Positions 18,427 to 30,465 of a stretch of DNA of 64,000 nt are shown in pieces; position 1 is the first letter of the stretch, and each line of letters begins with the position of its first letter. Position numbers and translations under genes: made by a program. The notes under the pieces were generated by a model. That model worked only from the letters and a program-made list of their open reading frames with translations, was not told where the DNA came from and did not search any database. The DNA is from Pigmentibacter ruber (GTDB lineage Bacteria; Bdellovibrionota_B; Oligoflexia; Silvanigrellales; Silvanigrellaceae): NCBI RefSeq assembly GCF_009792895.1, contig NZ_WSSC01000001.1:1240001-1304000 (forward strand). The letters run 5' to 3'.

Positions 18427-18833
18427 TTTGTGATTTATTTCTTTTTTAAAAATTAGATATTTTATAAACCAATATTGTTATATTTTTTGAAATTTAAAAT
18501 TTAATAATATTAAGGTAAAAATTTAAAATGGAATTAAATAAGCAAAAATGAAGCTCAAAGTTAAATAAAATACATATTATTGTTTTAGTCTTTTATTTAT
18601 AACGAAAAAAATAAGATAGATCAAGCAAATTTAGATTGAATAATAAAAAAAAATATACTAAAAAATAATTATTGGTGCGCTATCTCTTTTCTTTCTGAAA
18701 AGTTTTTTAGAAAGAGTTTGTTCAATGCTCTTGATATAGATTTTTGATAATTATAAAAAATAGAAAACTAGATAAAAATTTATTTCACTTTTCTGTATTT
18801 TTTTAAAAATTAAATCTGTGAAAGGATTTGTAA
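18427..18833. other. AT-rich intergenic region upstream of the giant gene
   Basis: No gene, tRNA or strong dyad is seen. Around 18685-18715 an imperfect CTTTCT / AGAAAG stem could fold. The promoter of the 1254-residue gene probably lies here. Confidence 0.35.
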
Positions 18834-21800
18834 ATGACTCAGCCAGAGAACGAAATACATGACGCTGGTGCTTCCGGAAGAGAAGCTTCAGAAAGCTCTA
18901 ACTCATTAGATTTATTGACAACTTTGTTTGAAAATTCTGATCAACAAATCCCTTTTTCAAATGAAGAAAGCGATTTAGCTGTTGCACGAAGTCTGGTTGC
19001 TGAATATTTTGCTCTTGGAAAACAAGAAGGAGAAAATTTAAAGAAGCTCATGGCATCTAGGGTTGGCTACAAGTCTATGATACTTGCGAGCTCAGGATCA
19101 GGTGCTGCTGGTGGTGTCATAGCAAATTTTGTAAGTCCTCAACAGCTGGCGGCCACAGCTGGGGGAGCCATTGGAACTGCAGTTGCAGGGCCTGTAGGAG
19201 CAGTTGCTGGCTACGCGGTTGGAAATACAATTGGAGCGCTACCTGGAGTACAAACTACTGCACACGCTTTAATGGGAGCTATGTCTGGGTTTCTCCTTGG
19301 CTCGGCTGTCTATATGCTTCAAGCAACTAGAACAAAGTGGGTGAGTCTAAAAAAATTCCGTACCTTTATGGATTATGACTTATTCAAATGGGAAAATCAG
19401 TGTTTCAGAACTCAATCCGTACAAATACAAGCTGGAGTTGAGATTTTAGCCCAGTATTTAAAAGCAAAATATTCAGGAAAATTTGGCAATACAAAACTTC
19501 TTTTAATTAGTTGGAGAAATAGTGAAAATGGATTTTATTTAGCAAATGCGTATGTTAAAGTCCTATTTATGTTACTTCTTTCAATTGATAAAATGCCTAG
19601 CTCAGTAATTCTCTCTATTTTAAATTATGTTGAAAAAGAATTAGAAAGCGAACAAATATCAGCAAAATTGCCAAGTGACTTTAAAAAAGTATATCAAAGC
19701 TTTAAAGATAAAATCACAAAGTATGTTGAAAACAGAGTTTATAGTGAGACTATTGTGGAAAACTTGGGAAGTATTTTACTTTCTGGATCTTCAGCAATTA
19801 CACCAATAATGCCCTGGATTTATTCAAGCTTACTTGGTACAGATCAAGAATTAAAATTTTATGATTCTGATGATTTTATTAAAAGAATTGAAAATGATTC
19901 TGTTAAATCAGTTTCCTATCGTATCTGGTCTGACTTAAGTATTTTGAAAGTAAATGAAATTAAAGATTCAAAAGATTTACGTCTTGAAAGCCTTGAAAAG
20001 AAAATTGGTAAAATATCAACTTTAATAAATGAATTAAATAAAGTTAAATTAAATAGCAATGGTATTGAAGAAATTCCAAACGATGATAGTGTTTTAAAAG
20101 TTGAGAAAAAAGTAAATAAATTATTTGAATATGCACATGATTTTTTAAAGCATAATTTTAACAATAAAGATAAGCAACTGGAAAAAATTATTTCTCTTAC
20201 CCATCAGCTTGTAAAATTAGAAGATCCTAAACAAAATTCAGTAAGTTTTGCCCAAAATGTTTGGGACAAAATGTTTGAATGGTGGAACTCTCAGCATAAG
20301 ATTAATGAAAAAGCTTCAGAATCAAGCAGTAAATTATATAATGGACTGATTAAAATTAATTCAGAACAAAAAATATTGACTAAAGATGAATTTAAAAATG
20401 TTGTAAATATTTGTTTTGCGATTAAGAGGGAATTTGATAAAAACACTAAGCTTAAAGAAAAATACTCACAAGAATTTTCTAAAAATGAACAAAATAAAAA
20501 ACGCGAATTTGTTTTTGCTAGAAAAATAGATAGTTTTTGTGAACTTGTTTTATATGTTGAAAGAGTAAGTACATTCATGCTGAAAGATGATAAACTAGAT
20601 AAATTATCTGTTTACTCATTTTTTGGACTTTGGAGCGTTTACAATATTGTTCTGAATAAATACTCTGTAGATATTCCAGATGAAGTATTAAGATCATTTC
20701 AAGATAAAAATTTAGCAAATAATTTTAATTCCGATGAAAAACTGAAAAGATACTTTTTGATGCCTTATGAATCCTTTTCTAAATTCCTACTTCCTGGATT
20801 TAAAAGAGATTACTTTAATAAAAATTCTTCTGATTTTTTTAGATTGTATTTATTTTATTTATCAAATTTAATTAACTTAGTTTCAGAAATTCAATATCAT
20901 ACTGAAGCGCTTAAATTTAGTAAATTGCTTATGGCTATGTATGGAGAAGAAGATACATCAGTCTTTTTTGCTATGGTACCTTTAAGTATATTGAAAGATA
21001 GAACAGAATTACTTTTATCCATGATGAACGAATTTTCAAATCATGTTGAAAGTTTAAATAAAAGTTATCTTGAAGAAAAAAACAGTAGCTGGTCAAATAT
21101 GATAGGATTGTATGATTTCTTATTTGGAAAAAATACTGGTTTTTATCAAAATTTCACCAAAAGATATACTGAATATAAAGACAGAGTGGTTATTTTTAAA
21201 AGAAATATAGACTACTCTCTATCTCTACTTGAGCAAAAAAGTAGAGCAAAAAATGAAACTAAGCCTATAAATGAAAACTTGGCAAGAAATACGGATAAAT
21301 TTTTTAAATATTCACTGGATTTATTCTTAAAGTATTTAAAAAGCGTGAATTCTAATACTAAAGATAAAAATTATTCAGAAAAACTTGAATTACAAATAAT
21401 GGACTTACAGGAAAGACATGAAAGTTTTATTTCTGATAAAGCTTTAATGCTTGGTGTTATTCCAACATTTAAAGTTATTGAATCTAATTCAACAGATATG
21501 AGTAATGATCAAATTCATTCTTTTATTATGAGCTTTTTTAAACCTGATAAATTTAAAATTCCTTTTAAAGCATATGAGATCAGTAAAAAACAAAATGCAG
21601 AGAATAGTATCTCTCAAATTCTCAAAAACTTTTTAAATAGTGATGAAGCAAAAGAAATTTTAAAAGAATGTATAGAAAAAATTAGAGATAGTTCTTATTT
21701 TAAATCATTTGGTTATAATTTTTATAAAAGAAATTCTTTATTTGATATCACCAGAAATGATTATATGTTTGAAAGCGCTGAAATTAGAATAAGTTCATTA

Positions 21801-22598
21801 GCTATTTATTTCTCTAAATTTGAAAAAACTACAAATATACAGCTTTTAACAAATCATGAACATGCAAATGCAAGCCAAAATGAAAATTTAAAATTATTAA
21901 AAGATAGTGGTTTAGCTGATATTAATCTTGAGATTGAAAATGTTGAAAATGAATCAAAAAATCAAGCGTATTTAACTTATCTTTTATTCTTTTCATTTGC
22001 TATGTATCCCGCTAACCATGAGACTATTTTAGAAAGTTTTTATTCAAGTAGCAATTCTGATAAAGAAAAACTTGCTTTTATCCAATCTGTTTGGGGATTA
22101 TTTGGATTATTTTTAGCATATATGTTTGATGGAACAAGAGAAAAGTATCAAAAAATAAGTTATGGTTATCAACAAGAAAAAGTAACTAGAAAAATAGAAG
22201 AAGCTCAAATTGCTTCTGTAAAAGATAAAAATTTATCGCTAGAAAAGAAAAAGTTTCTCCAAGAAAAAATTGAATATAAAAATCAAATGGAATTAGAAAG
22301 AAATGCTCTTGAACAAACACAGACATCCACATATGCAAAAATTTCATTAGGTATTCAAGCCGAAATATTAAGATTGGAAAATACAGACAAAGGAAAATTT
22401 CTTAAATCTGAGTTTGAAAAAATTGACAGAGAAAATTCCATAAATTTAATAAACAAGTTAAGTAAGGTACTAAATCAACAAAGAAACTTCTTTTCTTTTG
22501 GTGCAACAAAATCATATACTAATATTATGACATTAGCGCAAAAAAATGGTATTTCACAAATGGATTTAGCAAAGGAAGCTGCAAAGGAAAAAGTTTAA
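18834..22598 (+). CDS. Giant hypothetical protein (1254 aa) with N-terminal glycine-zipper membrane region
   Basis: I do not recognise a family. Residues ~82-162 are hydrophobic and Gly/Ala-rich with repeated GxxxG spacing (GAIGTAVAGPVGAVAGYAVG; GAMSGFLLGSAVYML), as in glycine-zipper membrane hairpins and pore-forming toxins. The other ~1080 residues are Lys/Glu/Asn-rich and mostly helical, with coiled-coil-like stretches near 350-480 and 1140-1220. There is no Sec signal peptide at the start. The N-terminal coding part is visibly richer in G and C than the rest. It stands alone upstream of the isonitrile operon. Confidence 0.6.
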   Translation: MTQPENEIHDAGASGREASESSNSLDLLTTLFENSDQQIPFSNEESDLAVARSLVAEYFALGKQEGENLKKLMASRVGYKSMILASSGSGAAGGVIANFVSPQQLAATAGGAIGTAVAGPVGAVAGYAVGNTIGALPGVQTTAHALMGAMSGFLLGSAVYMLQATRTKWVSLKKFRTFMDYDLFKWENQCFRTQSVQIQAGVEILAQYLKAKYSGKFGNTKLLLISWRNSENGFYLANAYVKVLFMLLLSIDKMPSSVILSILNYVEKELESEQISAKLPSDFKKVYQSFKDKITKYVENRVYSETIVENLGSILLSGSSAITPIMPWIYSSLLGTDQELKFYDSDDFIKRIENDSVKSVSYRIWSDLSILKVNEIKDSKDLRLESLEKKIGKISTLINELNKVKLNSNGIEEIPNDDSVLKVEKKVNKLFEYAHDFLKHNFNNKDKQLEKIISLTHQLVKLEDPKQNSVSFAQNVWDKMFEWWNSQHKINEKASESSSKLYNGLIKINSEQKILTKDEFKNVVNICFAIKREFDKNTKLKEKYSQEFSKNEQNKKREFVFARKIDSFCELVLYVERVSTFMLKDDKLDKLSVYSFFGLWSVYNIVLNKYSVDIPDEVLRSFQDKNLANNFNSDEKLKRYFLMPYESFSKFLLPGFKRDYFNKNSSDFFRLYLFYLSNLINLVSEIQYHTEALKFSKLLMAMYGEEDTSVFFAMVPLSILKDRTELLLSMMNEFSNHVESLNKSYLEEKNSSWSNMIGLYDFLFGKNTGFYQNFTKRYTEYKDRVVIFKRNIDYSLSLLEQKSRAKNETKPINENLARNTDKFFKYSLDLFLKYLKSVNSNTKDKNYSEKLELQIMDLQERHESFISDKALMLGVIPTFKVIESNSTDMSNDQIHSFIMSFFKPDKFKIPFKAYEISKKQNAENSISQILKNFLNSDEAKEILKECIEKIRDSSYFKSFGYNFYKRNSLFDITRNDYMFESAEIRISSLAIYFSKFEKTTNIQLLTNHEHANASQNENLKLLKDSGLADINLEIENVENESKNQAYLTYLLFFSFAMYPANHETILESFYSSSNSDKEKLAFIQSVWGLFGLFLAYMFDGTREKYQKISYGYQQEKVTRKIEEAQIASVKDKNLSLEKKKFLQEKIEYKNQMELERNALEQTQTSTYAKISLGIQAEILRLENTDKGKFLKSEFEKIDRENSINLINKLSKVLNQQRNFFSFGATKSYTNIMTLAQKNGISQMDLAKEAAKEKV

Positions 22599-22671
22599 AA
22601 AATGTATAGTTTTTTATTATTGCAATGATAATGAGAGCCTATTTTAGATTTTCATCAAATTTTGCGATGAT

Positions 22672-22727
22672 CCCTCAATAAATTGTACTTAAAAATATTA
22701 TTTAAGTATAAATATTGAGGGTTTTTT
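22672..22727 (+). promoter_or_regulatory. Leader hairpin enclosing the isonitrile operon's ribosome binding site
   Basis: Outer arms CCCTCAATA (22672-22680) and TATTGAGGG (22713-22721) and inner arms TACTTAAA (22686-22693) and TTTAAGTA (22701-22708) form one nearly symmetrical stem with a 7-nt loop. A T6 run follows directly and then ATG at 22728. The only Shine-Dalgarno-like bases (GAGGG, 22717-22721) are in the 3' arm. It has the form of a terminator/attenuator and could also block translation. It may instead terminate the upstream gene. Confidence 0.65.
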
Positions 22728-23720
22728 ATGGAAAATAAAATAGCTAATGACATTTTAAATATATTATTTAAATATCGTAGAACGCTTCAAAAACATAGAA
22801 ATTGCTTTCAAAATTGTGCGAAATGCCATTCTCAGTATATTACAAAAATTTTAGCTTTTATTGAAAAGTATGAACCAATAACATTTGTCTTGCCTGCATT
22901 TCCAGGAAAATCTCCAAATTTATTTAAAGTTATTAGCCACTTACCTGATATGGGGGAGGAGCTTGCTTTAAAACTTTTAAATCAAATCTGCGAACAAATT
23001 ACTAGCATTTATCCACCTGGTGCAAAAATAAAAATATGTTCTGATGGGCGTGTTTTTAGCGATATTATTGGAATAAATGAAAATGCAATAACTGAGTATC
23101 AAAATGCAATCATTGAGATGATATCTGACATGAAGCTTTCAAATTTATCAACATTTCACTTAGATGATGTATCTAGTGAAAATAACTTTACAAAGTTGCG
23201 AGAAGATTTGATGTACCATTTTGGAGATACGTTAGAGAATTTGCGTGAAAAAATATTGCTAGGTTCTAGACTATCAAGTCAACAAGATCATATCGATGCG
23301 CATAGACTTTATTGCGGTATGACAAGATTTTTAGTTGAAGACGCTTCCTATCCAGGGCAAACTAAAAGTCGCAATCTTATTCAAAAAGAGAGTAGAGCAA
23401 AAGCGTATCAAGTCATTTTAAGGAGCAATGCTTGGAGTGAATTGATTGCGAAACGGTTTCCAGAATCTGTCAGGCTTTCAATCCATCCCCAAAGTTGCGG
23501 ATCCAAAAAGCTTGGCATTCGACTTATTGGTGAAGAAAGCTGGGGAACACCATGGCACGGTGTAGTTGTAAAATTAAATGAAAGATTTTTTCTTCTTAAG
23601 CGAATAGAGGCTGAAAATTTAGGGGCAAAATTAGTTTACACATCAGCAGGAAGCCCAAGCTACTATGAATTAACTGAACAAGAGCAAAATTATACTTCAC
23701 TTTCATTTTCAGAGGCATAA
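22728..23720 (+). CDS. isnA: Isonitrile (isocyanide) synthase, PvcA/IsnA/DIT1 family
   Basis: The 330-residue protein matches the PvcA/Dit1 family: ITFVLPAFPGKSPNLFKV, LPDMGEELALKLLNQIC, a YPPGAKIKICSDGRVFSDIIG segment, and the C-terminal YPQ-like RLSIHPQSCGSKKLGIRL and WGTPWHGVVV. These enzymes convert the amino group of Tyr or Trp to an isonitrile using ribulose-5-phosphate as carbon source. The downstream oxygenase starts one base after the stop, so this is the first gene of a three-gene operon. Substrate choice cannot be read from sequence alone. Confidence 0.92.
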   Translation: MENKIANDILNILFKYRRTLQKHRNCFQNCAKCHSQYITKILAFIEKYEPITFVLPAFPGKSPNLFKVISHLPDMGEELALKLLNQICEQITSIYPPGAKIKICSDGRVFSDIIGINENAITEYQNAIIEMISDMKLSNLSTFHLDDVSSENNFTKLREDLMYHFGDTLENLREKILLGSRLSSQQDHIDAHRLYCGMTRFLVEDASYPGQTKSRNLIQKESRAKAYQVILRSNAWSELIAKRFPESVRLSIHPQSCGSKKLGIRLIGEESWGTPWHGVVVKLNERFFLLKRIEAENLGAKLVYTSAGSPSYYELTEQEQNYTSLSFSEA

Positions 23721-23721
23721 A

Positions 23722-24558
23722 ATGAATTTTAAAACCAGAAAACTCGAACCATTTGGTATGCTTCTTGAACCAACATTTTCCAATCAATCAATTCATTCTC
23801 TAGACACCGAAAATTTAAGAGAAATTTTTCATACAAAGCAATTTCTTGTGCTCCGTGGATTTAAAACATTTTTAAATTCCAATGATTTTGCACTTTATTG
23901 TGAAAATTGGGGCAAAATAAGTTTATGGCCCTTTGGCAAGGTGCTAGAACTAATTGAACAAGAAAATCCAAATGATCATATCTTTCATCACAACTATGTT
24001 CCATTACATTGGGATGGAATGTATCGCGAATATATTCCAGAGTATCAAATTTTTCATTGCGTTTCAGCTCCTAACAAAGGCCAAGGTGGACGAACCACTT
24101 TTTCAAATACCTTGCTTTTATTGCAAAATGCTTCAAAAGATTTTTTAAATTTATGCGATAATGTAACAGGTACATATTTAAGAAAAACAGATTTCTATCA
24201 TAGCAAAGTGGTATCACCGATCATTACAAAACATCCTCATAAAAATTATAATGTAATTCGTTACAATGAAATACCTTCAAATGAATTTGGGAATTTCATT
24301 AATTATCCAGAATTAAAATTTACAGGAATAGATAATAAAATTGAAGAAAAATTTCATAGTTCTTTAAAAGCCGCTTTATATTCTAAAAATAATTTTTATG
24401 CGCATACTTGGGAACAAAATGACGTAGTAATTGCTGATAATCTAACATTATTACATGGACGAGAAGCATTTCTTTCAAAATCTCCAAGACATCTGCAGAG
24501 AGTTCATGTTTTAAGTGATCCTCCTGTAAAAAATGAAAATTTAGAGTCTTACAAATGA
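23722..24558 (+). CDS. isnB: PvcB/IsnB-type Fe(II)/2OG oxygenase (TauD family)
   Basis: The 278-residue TauD-like enzyme has FLVLRGFK near its start, the HxD iron motif in PLHWDGMY (H96, D98), FHCVSAPNKGQGGRTTFSN, a third ligand His in LLHGREAF (H245) and a distal Arg in LQRVHVLSD. Next to an isonitrile synthase this is the PvcB/IsnB type, which desaturates or decarboxylates the isonitrile amino acid to a vinyl isonitrile. It overlaps the next gene by four bases (ATGA), indicating coupled translation. Confidence 0.9.
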   Translation: MNFKTRKLEPFGMLLEPTFSNQSIHSLDTENLREIFHTKQFLVLRGFKTFLNSNDFALYCENWGKISLWPFGKVLELIEQENPNDHIFHHNYVPLHWDGMYREYIPEYQIFHCVSAPNKGQGGRTTFSNTLLLLQNASKDFLNLCDNVTGTYLRKTDFYHSKVVSPIITKHPHKNYNVIRYNEIPSNEFGNFINYPELKFTGIDNKIEEKFHSSLKAALYSKNNFYAHTWEQNDVVIADNLTLLHGREAFLSKSPRHLQRVHVLSDPPVKNENLESYK

Positions 24559-26003
24559 AAAATATTTATACTGATATAGCTATTATTGGAGCAGGCCCTG
24601 TGGGATTAATGTGTGCCTATTTATCTCAACTTTGTGGCATGAAATCAATTATTTTTGATAAATCTGAAGGTCCCTTAAAAGCAGGGAGAGCCGATGCATT
24701 AAATGCTAGAACATTGCAGCTTTTAGAAATCGTAAATTTATTTGACAGTGTTTATCCGCTTGGGAAAACTTGTAATACAAGCTCTGTATGGGAAAATGGA
24801 AGATTTATTTCTCGACAATCGGCTTGGTGGGAAAGTTTAGAAGGATGTTTTCATAAACACTTTCTGATGCTAGGACAGTCATTTATAGAAAATATCTTAG
24901 ATAAAAAGTTAAAAGAATTAAATAATCCAGTCAAAAGATTAACTAAAGTTCTTGACATTAAAATATCGGAAAATTTTTGTGCTACAAAAATTTCTTCAGG
25001 TGAAACTATCTATTCTAAATACGTTATTGGAGCTGATGGAGCGCATTCCTTTGTTAGGAAAATGTTTAATATTTCTTTTGAAATTACAAGACCAAAACTC
25101 ACCTGGGCTGTTTTAGATGCGGAAATAGACACAAATTTTCCTAAAGTACCAGAAATAATAGTTTTTCAAAATGAAACATCAGATGTTGCTTGGATACCAC
25201 GTGAAGGTAACATTGAAAGATTTTATATTAGAATGGATGAAGAGGAAATTACGCTCCAAAATGTCATGAATAAAATAAAAAAAGCTATTACACCTTATGA
25301 AATTACATTAGCAAGCTTAAATTGGTTTTCTCAATTTTCAGTAAAAGAGTCAGTTGCAGAGCGATTTACAGTAGCAAATCAAGTTTTTTTAGTTGGGGAT
25401 GCTGCACACATACATTCAGTTAATGGGGGACAAGGTCTTAATACAGGAATAGCTGATGCATTTAATTTAATTTGGAAAATACACTCAGTTAATAATAAAA
25501 TTTCTCCCATAAATTTGCTTGATACATATGAAAATGAAAGAAAACCAGTAGCTCTTAGCGTGATTGAAACTTCTGGAAAACTTGTTCGTTCAACTAAATA
25601 TTCTGAAAACAACTCTCATGCTATAGATTATGTGAAGATTGTTGAGAAACATGCAGGAAATATCACAGGAATGGGAATATTTTATAATAGAAATGGATAT
25701 GTTTTAAATAGGTTATTTGATTTCTACATTTATAAAAAAGAATCTAAAGAAAGAATATATACGTTGTTAAAATATTCATGTTATACTTTACTAATATTTC
25801 AATTAGATGATATTATTAAAGATAAATATATCCATAAAAATGTTCAAATTATAAAAATTCACTTAAAGAAAAATGCAGAAGATTACTGGACTGACTTTTA
25901 TGATTACGCAGAGAAATGTGTTTTAGTTAGGCCAGATTCATACATAGAAAAAATTTATTCAATAAATGAAATTCATAAAATAAATTTAGAATTTTTAACT
26001 TAA
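24555..26003 (+). CDS. FAD-dependent aromatic monooxygenase (PHBH/PheA-type) of the isonitrile operon
   Basis: The group A flavoprotein hydroxylase has the dinucleotide motif AIIGAGPVGLMCAY, the DG motif GADGAHSFVRKM and the GD motif FLVGDAAHIHSVNGGQGLNTG. Such enzymes hydroxylate phenolic or aromatic rings. Its tight coupling to isnB implies it tailors the tyrosine- or tryptophan-derived isonitrile. It differs from PvcC, which is of the 4-hydroxyphenylacetate 3-hydroxylase type. The last ~110 residues are a divergent thioredoxin-like tail seen in several family members. Confidence 0.88.
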   Translation: MKNIYTDIAIIGAGPVGLMCAYLSQLCGMKSIIFDKSEGPLKAGRADALNARTLQLLEIVNLFDSVYPLGKTCNTSSVWENGRFISRQSAWWESLEGCFHKHFLMLGQSFIENILDKKLKELNNPVKRLTKVLDIKISENFCATKISSGETIYSKYVIGADGAHSFVRKMFNISFEITRPKLTWAVLDAEIDTNFPKVPEIIVFQNETSDVAWIPREGNIERFYIRMDEEEITLQNVMNKIKKAITPYEITLASLNWFSQFSVKESVAERFTVANQVFLVGDAAHIHSVNGGQGLNTGIADAFNLIWKIHSVNNKISPINLLDTYENERKPVALSVIETSGKLVRSTKYSENNSHAIDYVKIVEKHAGNITGMGIFYNRNGYVLNRLFDFYIYKKESKERIYTLLKYSCYTLLIFQLDDIIKDKYIHKNVQIIKIHLKKNAEDYWTDFYDYAEKCVLVRPDSYIEKIYSINEIHKINLEFLT

Positions 26004-26010
26004 TATAAAA

Positions 26011-26991
26011 TTATTCAGGAGCAAGGCGAATAGCGTGATCTTTATCTATCTGGGAATAAAATAAAATTGGATAGTGTTCGCTATAGCTTGTATTTCCAGC
26101 TGTTGGAATAAAATATTTACTAGCATTTTCTCCTTTTTGAAATAAATACAAATGGTCAAAGTATAATTTTTCTAAATATTTATTTGTTGGTTCAGCTTTA
26201 TAAGCATTAAATATATTTTCTAAGTATGGTTGATATTTTCTTAAACAGGCTTCTTGTAATTCAATTGGATTATTTAAAGTTGCAAAGACATATTGCTTTT
26301 TAACACTGTCATTACTAGTAATTTCTAACCACCTTCCATAAATAATAATATGACCTTTATAATATTGATTAACATTTTCTTTATCTAAACCTGGTAAATC
26401 TTCATCTGTAATGAATTGCGAGATTTCCAATTTAGGTACTTTATCAGTTGTCAAAATTGAACATCTTAAATATGTCGAATTAGAAAAACTTGGTTGAATT
26501 GTGCTTTCAAAATCACTTATTTTTAGAACGGGATTTTTTGCATCTACGGTTAAAATATTTAATGGAGTATGCGTATAATGATAAAAAGTATTTAAAACTG
26601 AAGGATATGTAGAATACGCCGTATACATAAAAGAAATTTGCGAAAGTCCAGGAAGAACATATCCAGATAAATATCCATGGATTTGCAAAGCTTTAATTAA
26701 GGAACCTGTTGCTGTTTTTAAATCCAGCTCTCCAAGCCCATTTTTAATTAAATATGAATCTTTTAGTAACCCATATCCGGATTGATAAAACCCTAAGCTA
26801 TCTAAATGCCAAAGAGGGTTATATTTTTTAGCTATGAAATTTGCACCACTTGCAACATTGCTCAATCTATCTAACCATTTAATATAATTTATATAATTTG
26901 TATTATTTGGATTGTTAGGGACAGTTTTTGCATTTACAGCCATATTATACAATAAAATAAGGAATAATATTGTTAAATTTTTTAGTTTCAT
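26011..26991 (-). CDS. Secreted hypothetical protein
   Basis: The 326-residue protein has a clear signal peptide (MKLKNLTILFLILLYNMAVNA). I recognise no domain. The mature part is rich in Tyr, Asn and Ser with a few Cys, and has no repeated motif or catalytic signature I can name. It converges on the isonitrile operon with a 7-base gap and no obvious terminator between. It may be an accessory exported protein of this lineage. Confidence 0.65.
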   Translation of the reverse strand: MKLKNLTILFLILLYNMAVNAKTVPNNPNNTNYINYIKWLDRLSNVASGANFIAKKYNPLWHLDSLGFYQSGYGLLKDSYLIKNGLGELDLKTATGSLIKALQIHGYLSGYVLPGLSQISFMYTAYSTYPSVLNTFYHYTHTPLNILTVDAKNPVLKISDFESTIQPSFSNSTYLRCSILTTDKVPKLEISQFITDEDLPGLDKENVNQYYKGHIIIYGRWLEITSNDSVKKQYVFATLNNPIELQEACLRKYQPYLENIFNAYKAEPTNKYLEKLYFDHLYLFQKGENASKYFIPTAGNTSYSEHYPILFYSQIDKDHAIRLAPE

Positions 26992-27181
26992 AGTATTATC
27001 TTTCTGCTTGAATAAACTTTTAAAATCTTACAAAATATAAACAAATACAGGAATAAATATATCATTAAAATATATACTTTCAATATAAATATTTGAAATA
27101 ACTAATTTTTATTTTGAATATATTTTTAAAAAACACAAAAAATATAAAATTAATTATTAATATAAAGAATTATTTAAATTA

Positions 27182-27865
27182 TTATTTATTTAATTCTTTC
27201 TCAATTTTATTATATATATTTTTATCTATATTTTTATTAAATACAATATATAATTCAATTTTTTTAATAGGATTTTTTAATGGAACTATTTTTTTAAGTA
27301 TTTCTGTGCTTTCTTCTTGATATTTTTTAATATGTTCAGATCCTAAAATCATAAAATCGGCATCATTATTTATTATCGAAATTAGACAAGATTTGGCATC
27401 AAATTGTTTTTGAAGTTTTATTTCTTCCTTATTGATTTTGTTTTGAATTGATTCTTCTATGTAGTATCCATTTGGGGCGCAAAAAACTAACCCATTAAAA
27501 TCATCTATAGATTTTTTATTTTTATATTTAATATGTGTATAAATGAATATTTTAGAAGAAAGAATAGATTTTTTTAAATATAAAACTTCTTTATTTCTTT
27601 CTTCCGTAAAAGTATAAGGAAAAGTTGCTGAAAAGGTTCCTTTTTTCACAAGTTCATACCCACGTGCCCAAGGCATAAACTCTATTTTATATTTTATATT
27701 AAGTTTATTCAGTATTTGTTTAACCTTGGCTGTAAATACACCACCCTCAGGTAATCTTTCGTCAGAGTAGGGTGGATAGTCATTACCTGTAACCAAATTA
27801 AGATAGTCTTCACACTTGGCAGAAAAACTAATGAAAAATATAGGTAGTAAGTAACAGAATTTCAT
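27182..27865 (-). CDS. Periplasmic solute-binding-like protein (PBP family 3 fold)
   Basis: A signal peptide (MKFCYLLPIFFISFSAKC) precedes NLVTGNDYPPYSDERLPEGG, then YKIEFMPWARGYELVKKGTFSATFPYTFTEERN, the ligand-binding pattern of short amino-acid-type binding proteins. No transporter genes adjoin. It is related in type to 1692-2480. A GAGGG site lies just before the ATG. An antisense reading frame over its 3' end is a low-complexity shadow. Confidence 0.75.
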   Translation of the reverse strand: MKFCYLLPIFFISFSAKCEDYLNLVTGNDYPPYSDERLPEGGVFTAKVKQILNKLNIKYKIEFMPWARGYELVKKGTFSATFPYTFTEERNKEVLYLKKSILSSKIFIYTHIKYKNKKSIDDFNGLVFCAPNGYYIEESIQNKINKEEIKLQKQFDAKSCLISIINNDADFMILGSEHIKKYQEESTEILKKIVPLKNPIKKIELYIVFNKNIDKNIYNKIEKELNK

Positions 27866-27941
27866 ATTTTCCCTCTTGATAATAATACACTAAACGATAA
27901 TTACCAAAAGGAAAAATTCTAACGCGTTTTTTTTTGTCGGT

Positions 27942-30465
<2,524 letters not shown>

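Noticed and set aside
27114-27320. 68-codon plus-strand ORF
   Set aside because: Mostly antisense to the solute-binding-like gene, low-complexity Ile/Asn/Leu composition, no ribosome site.
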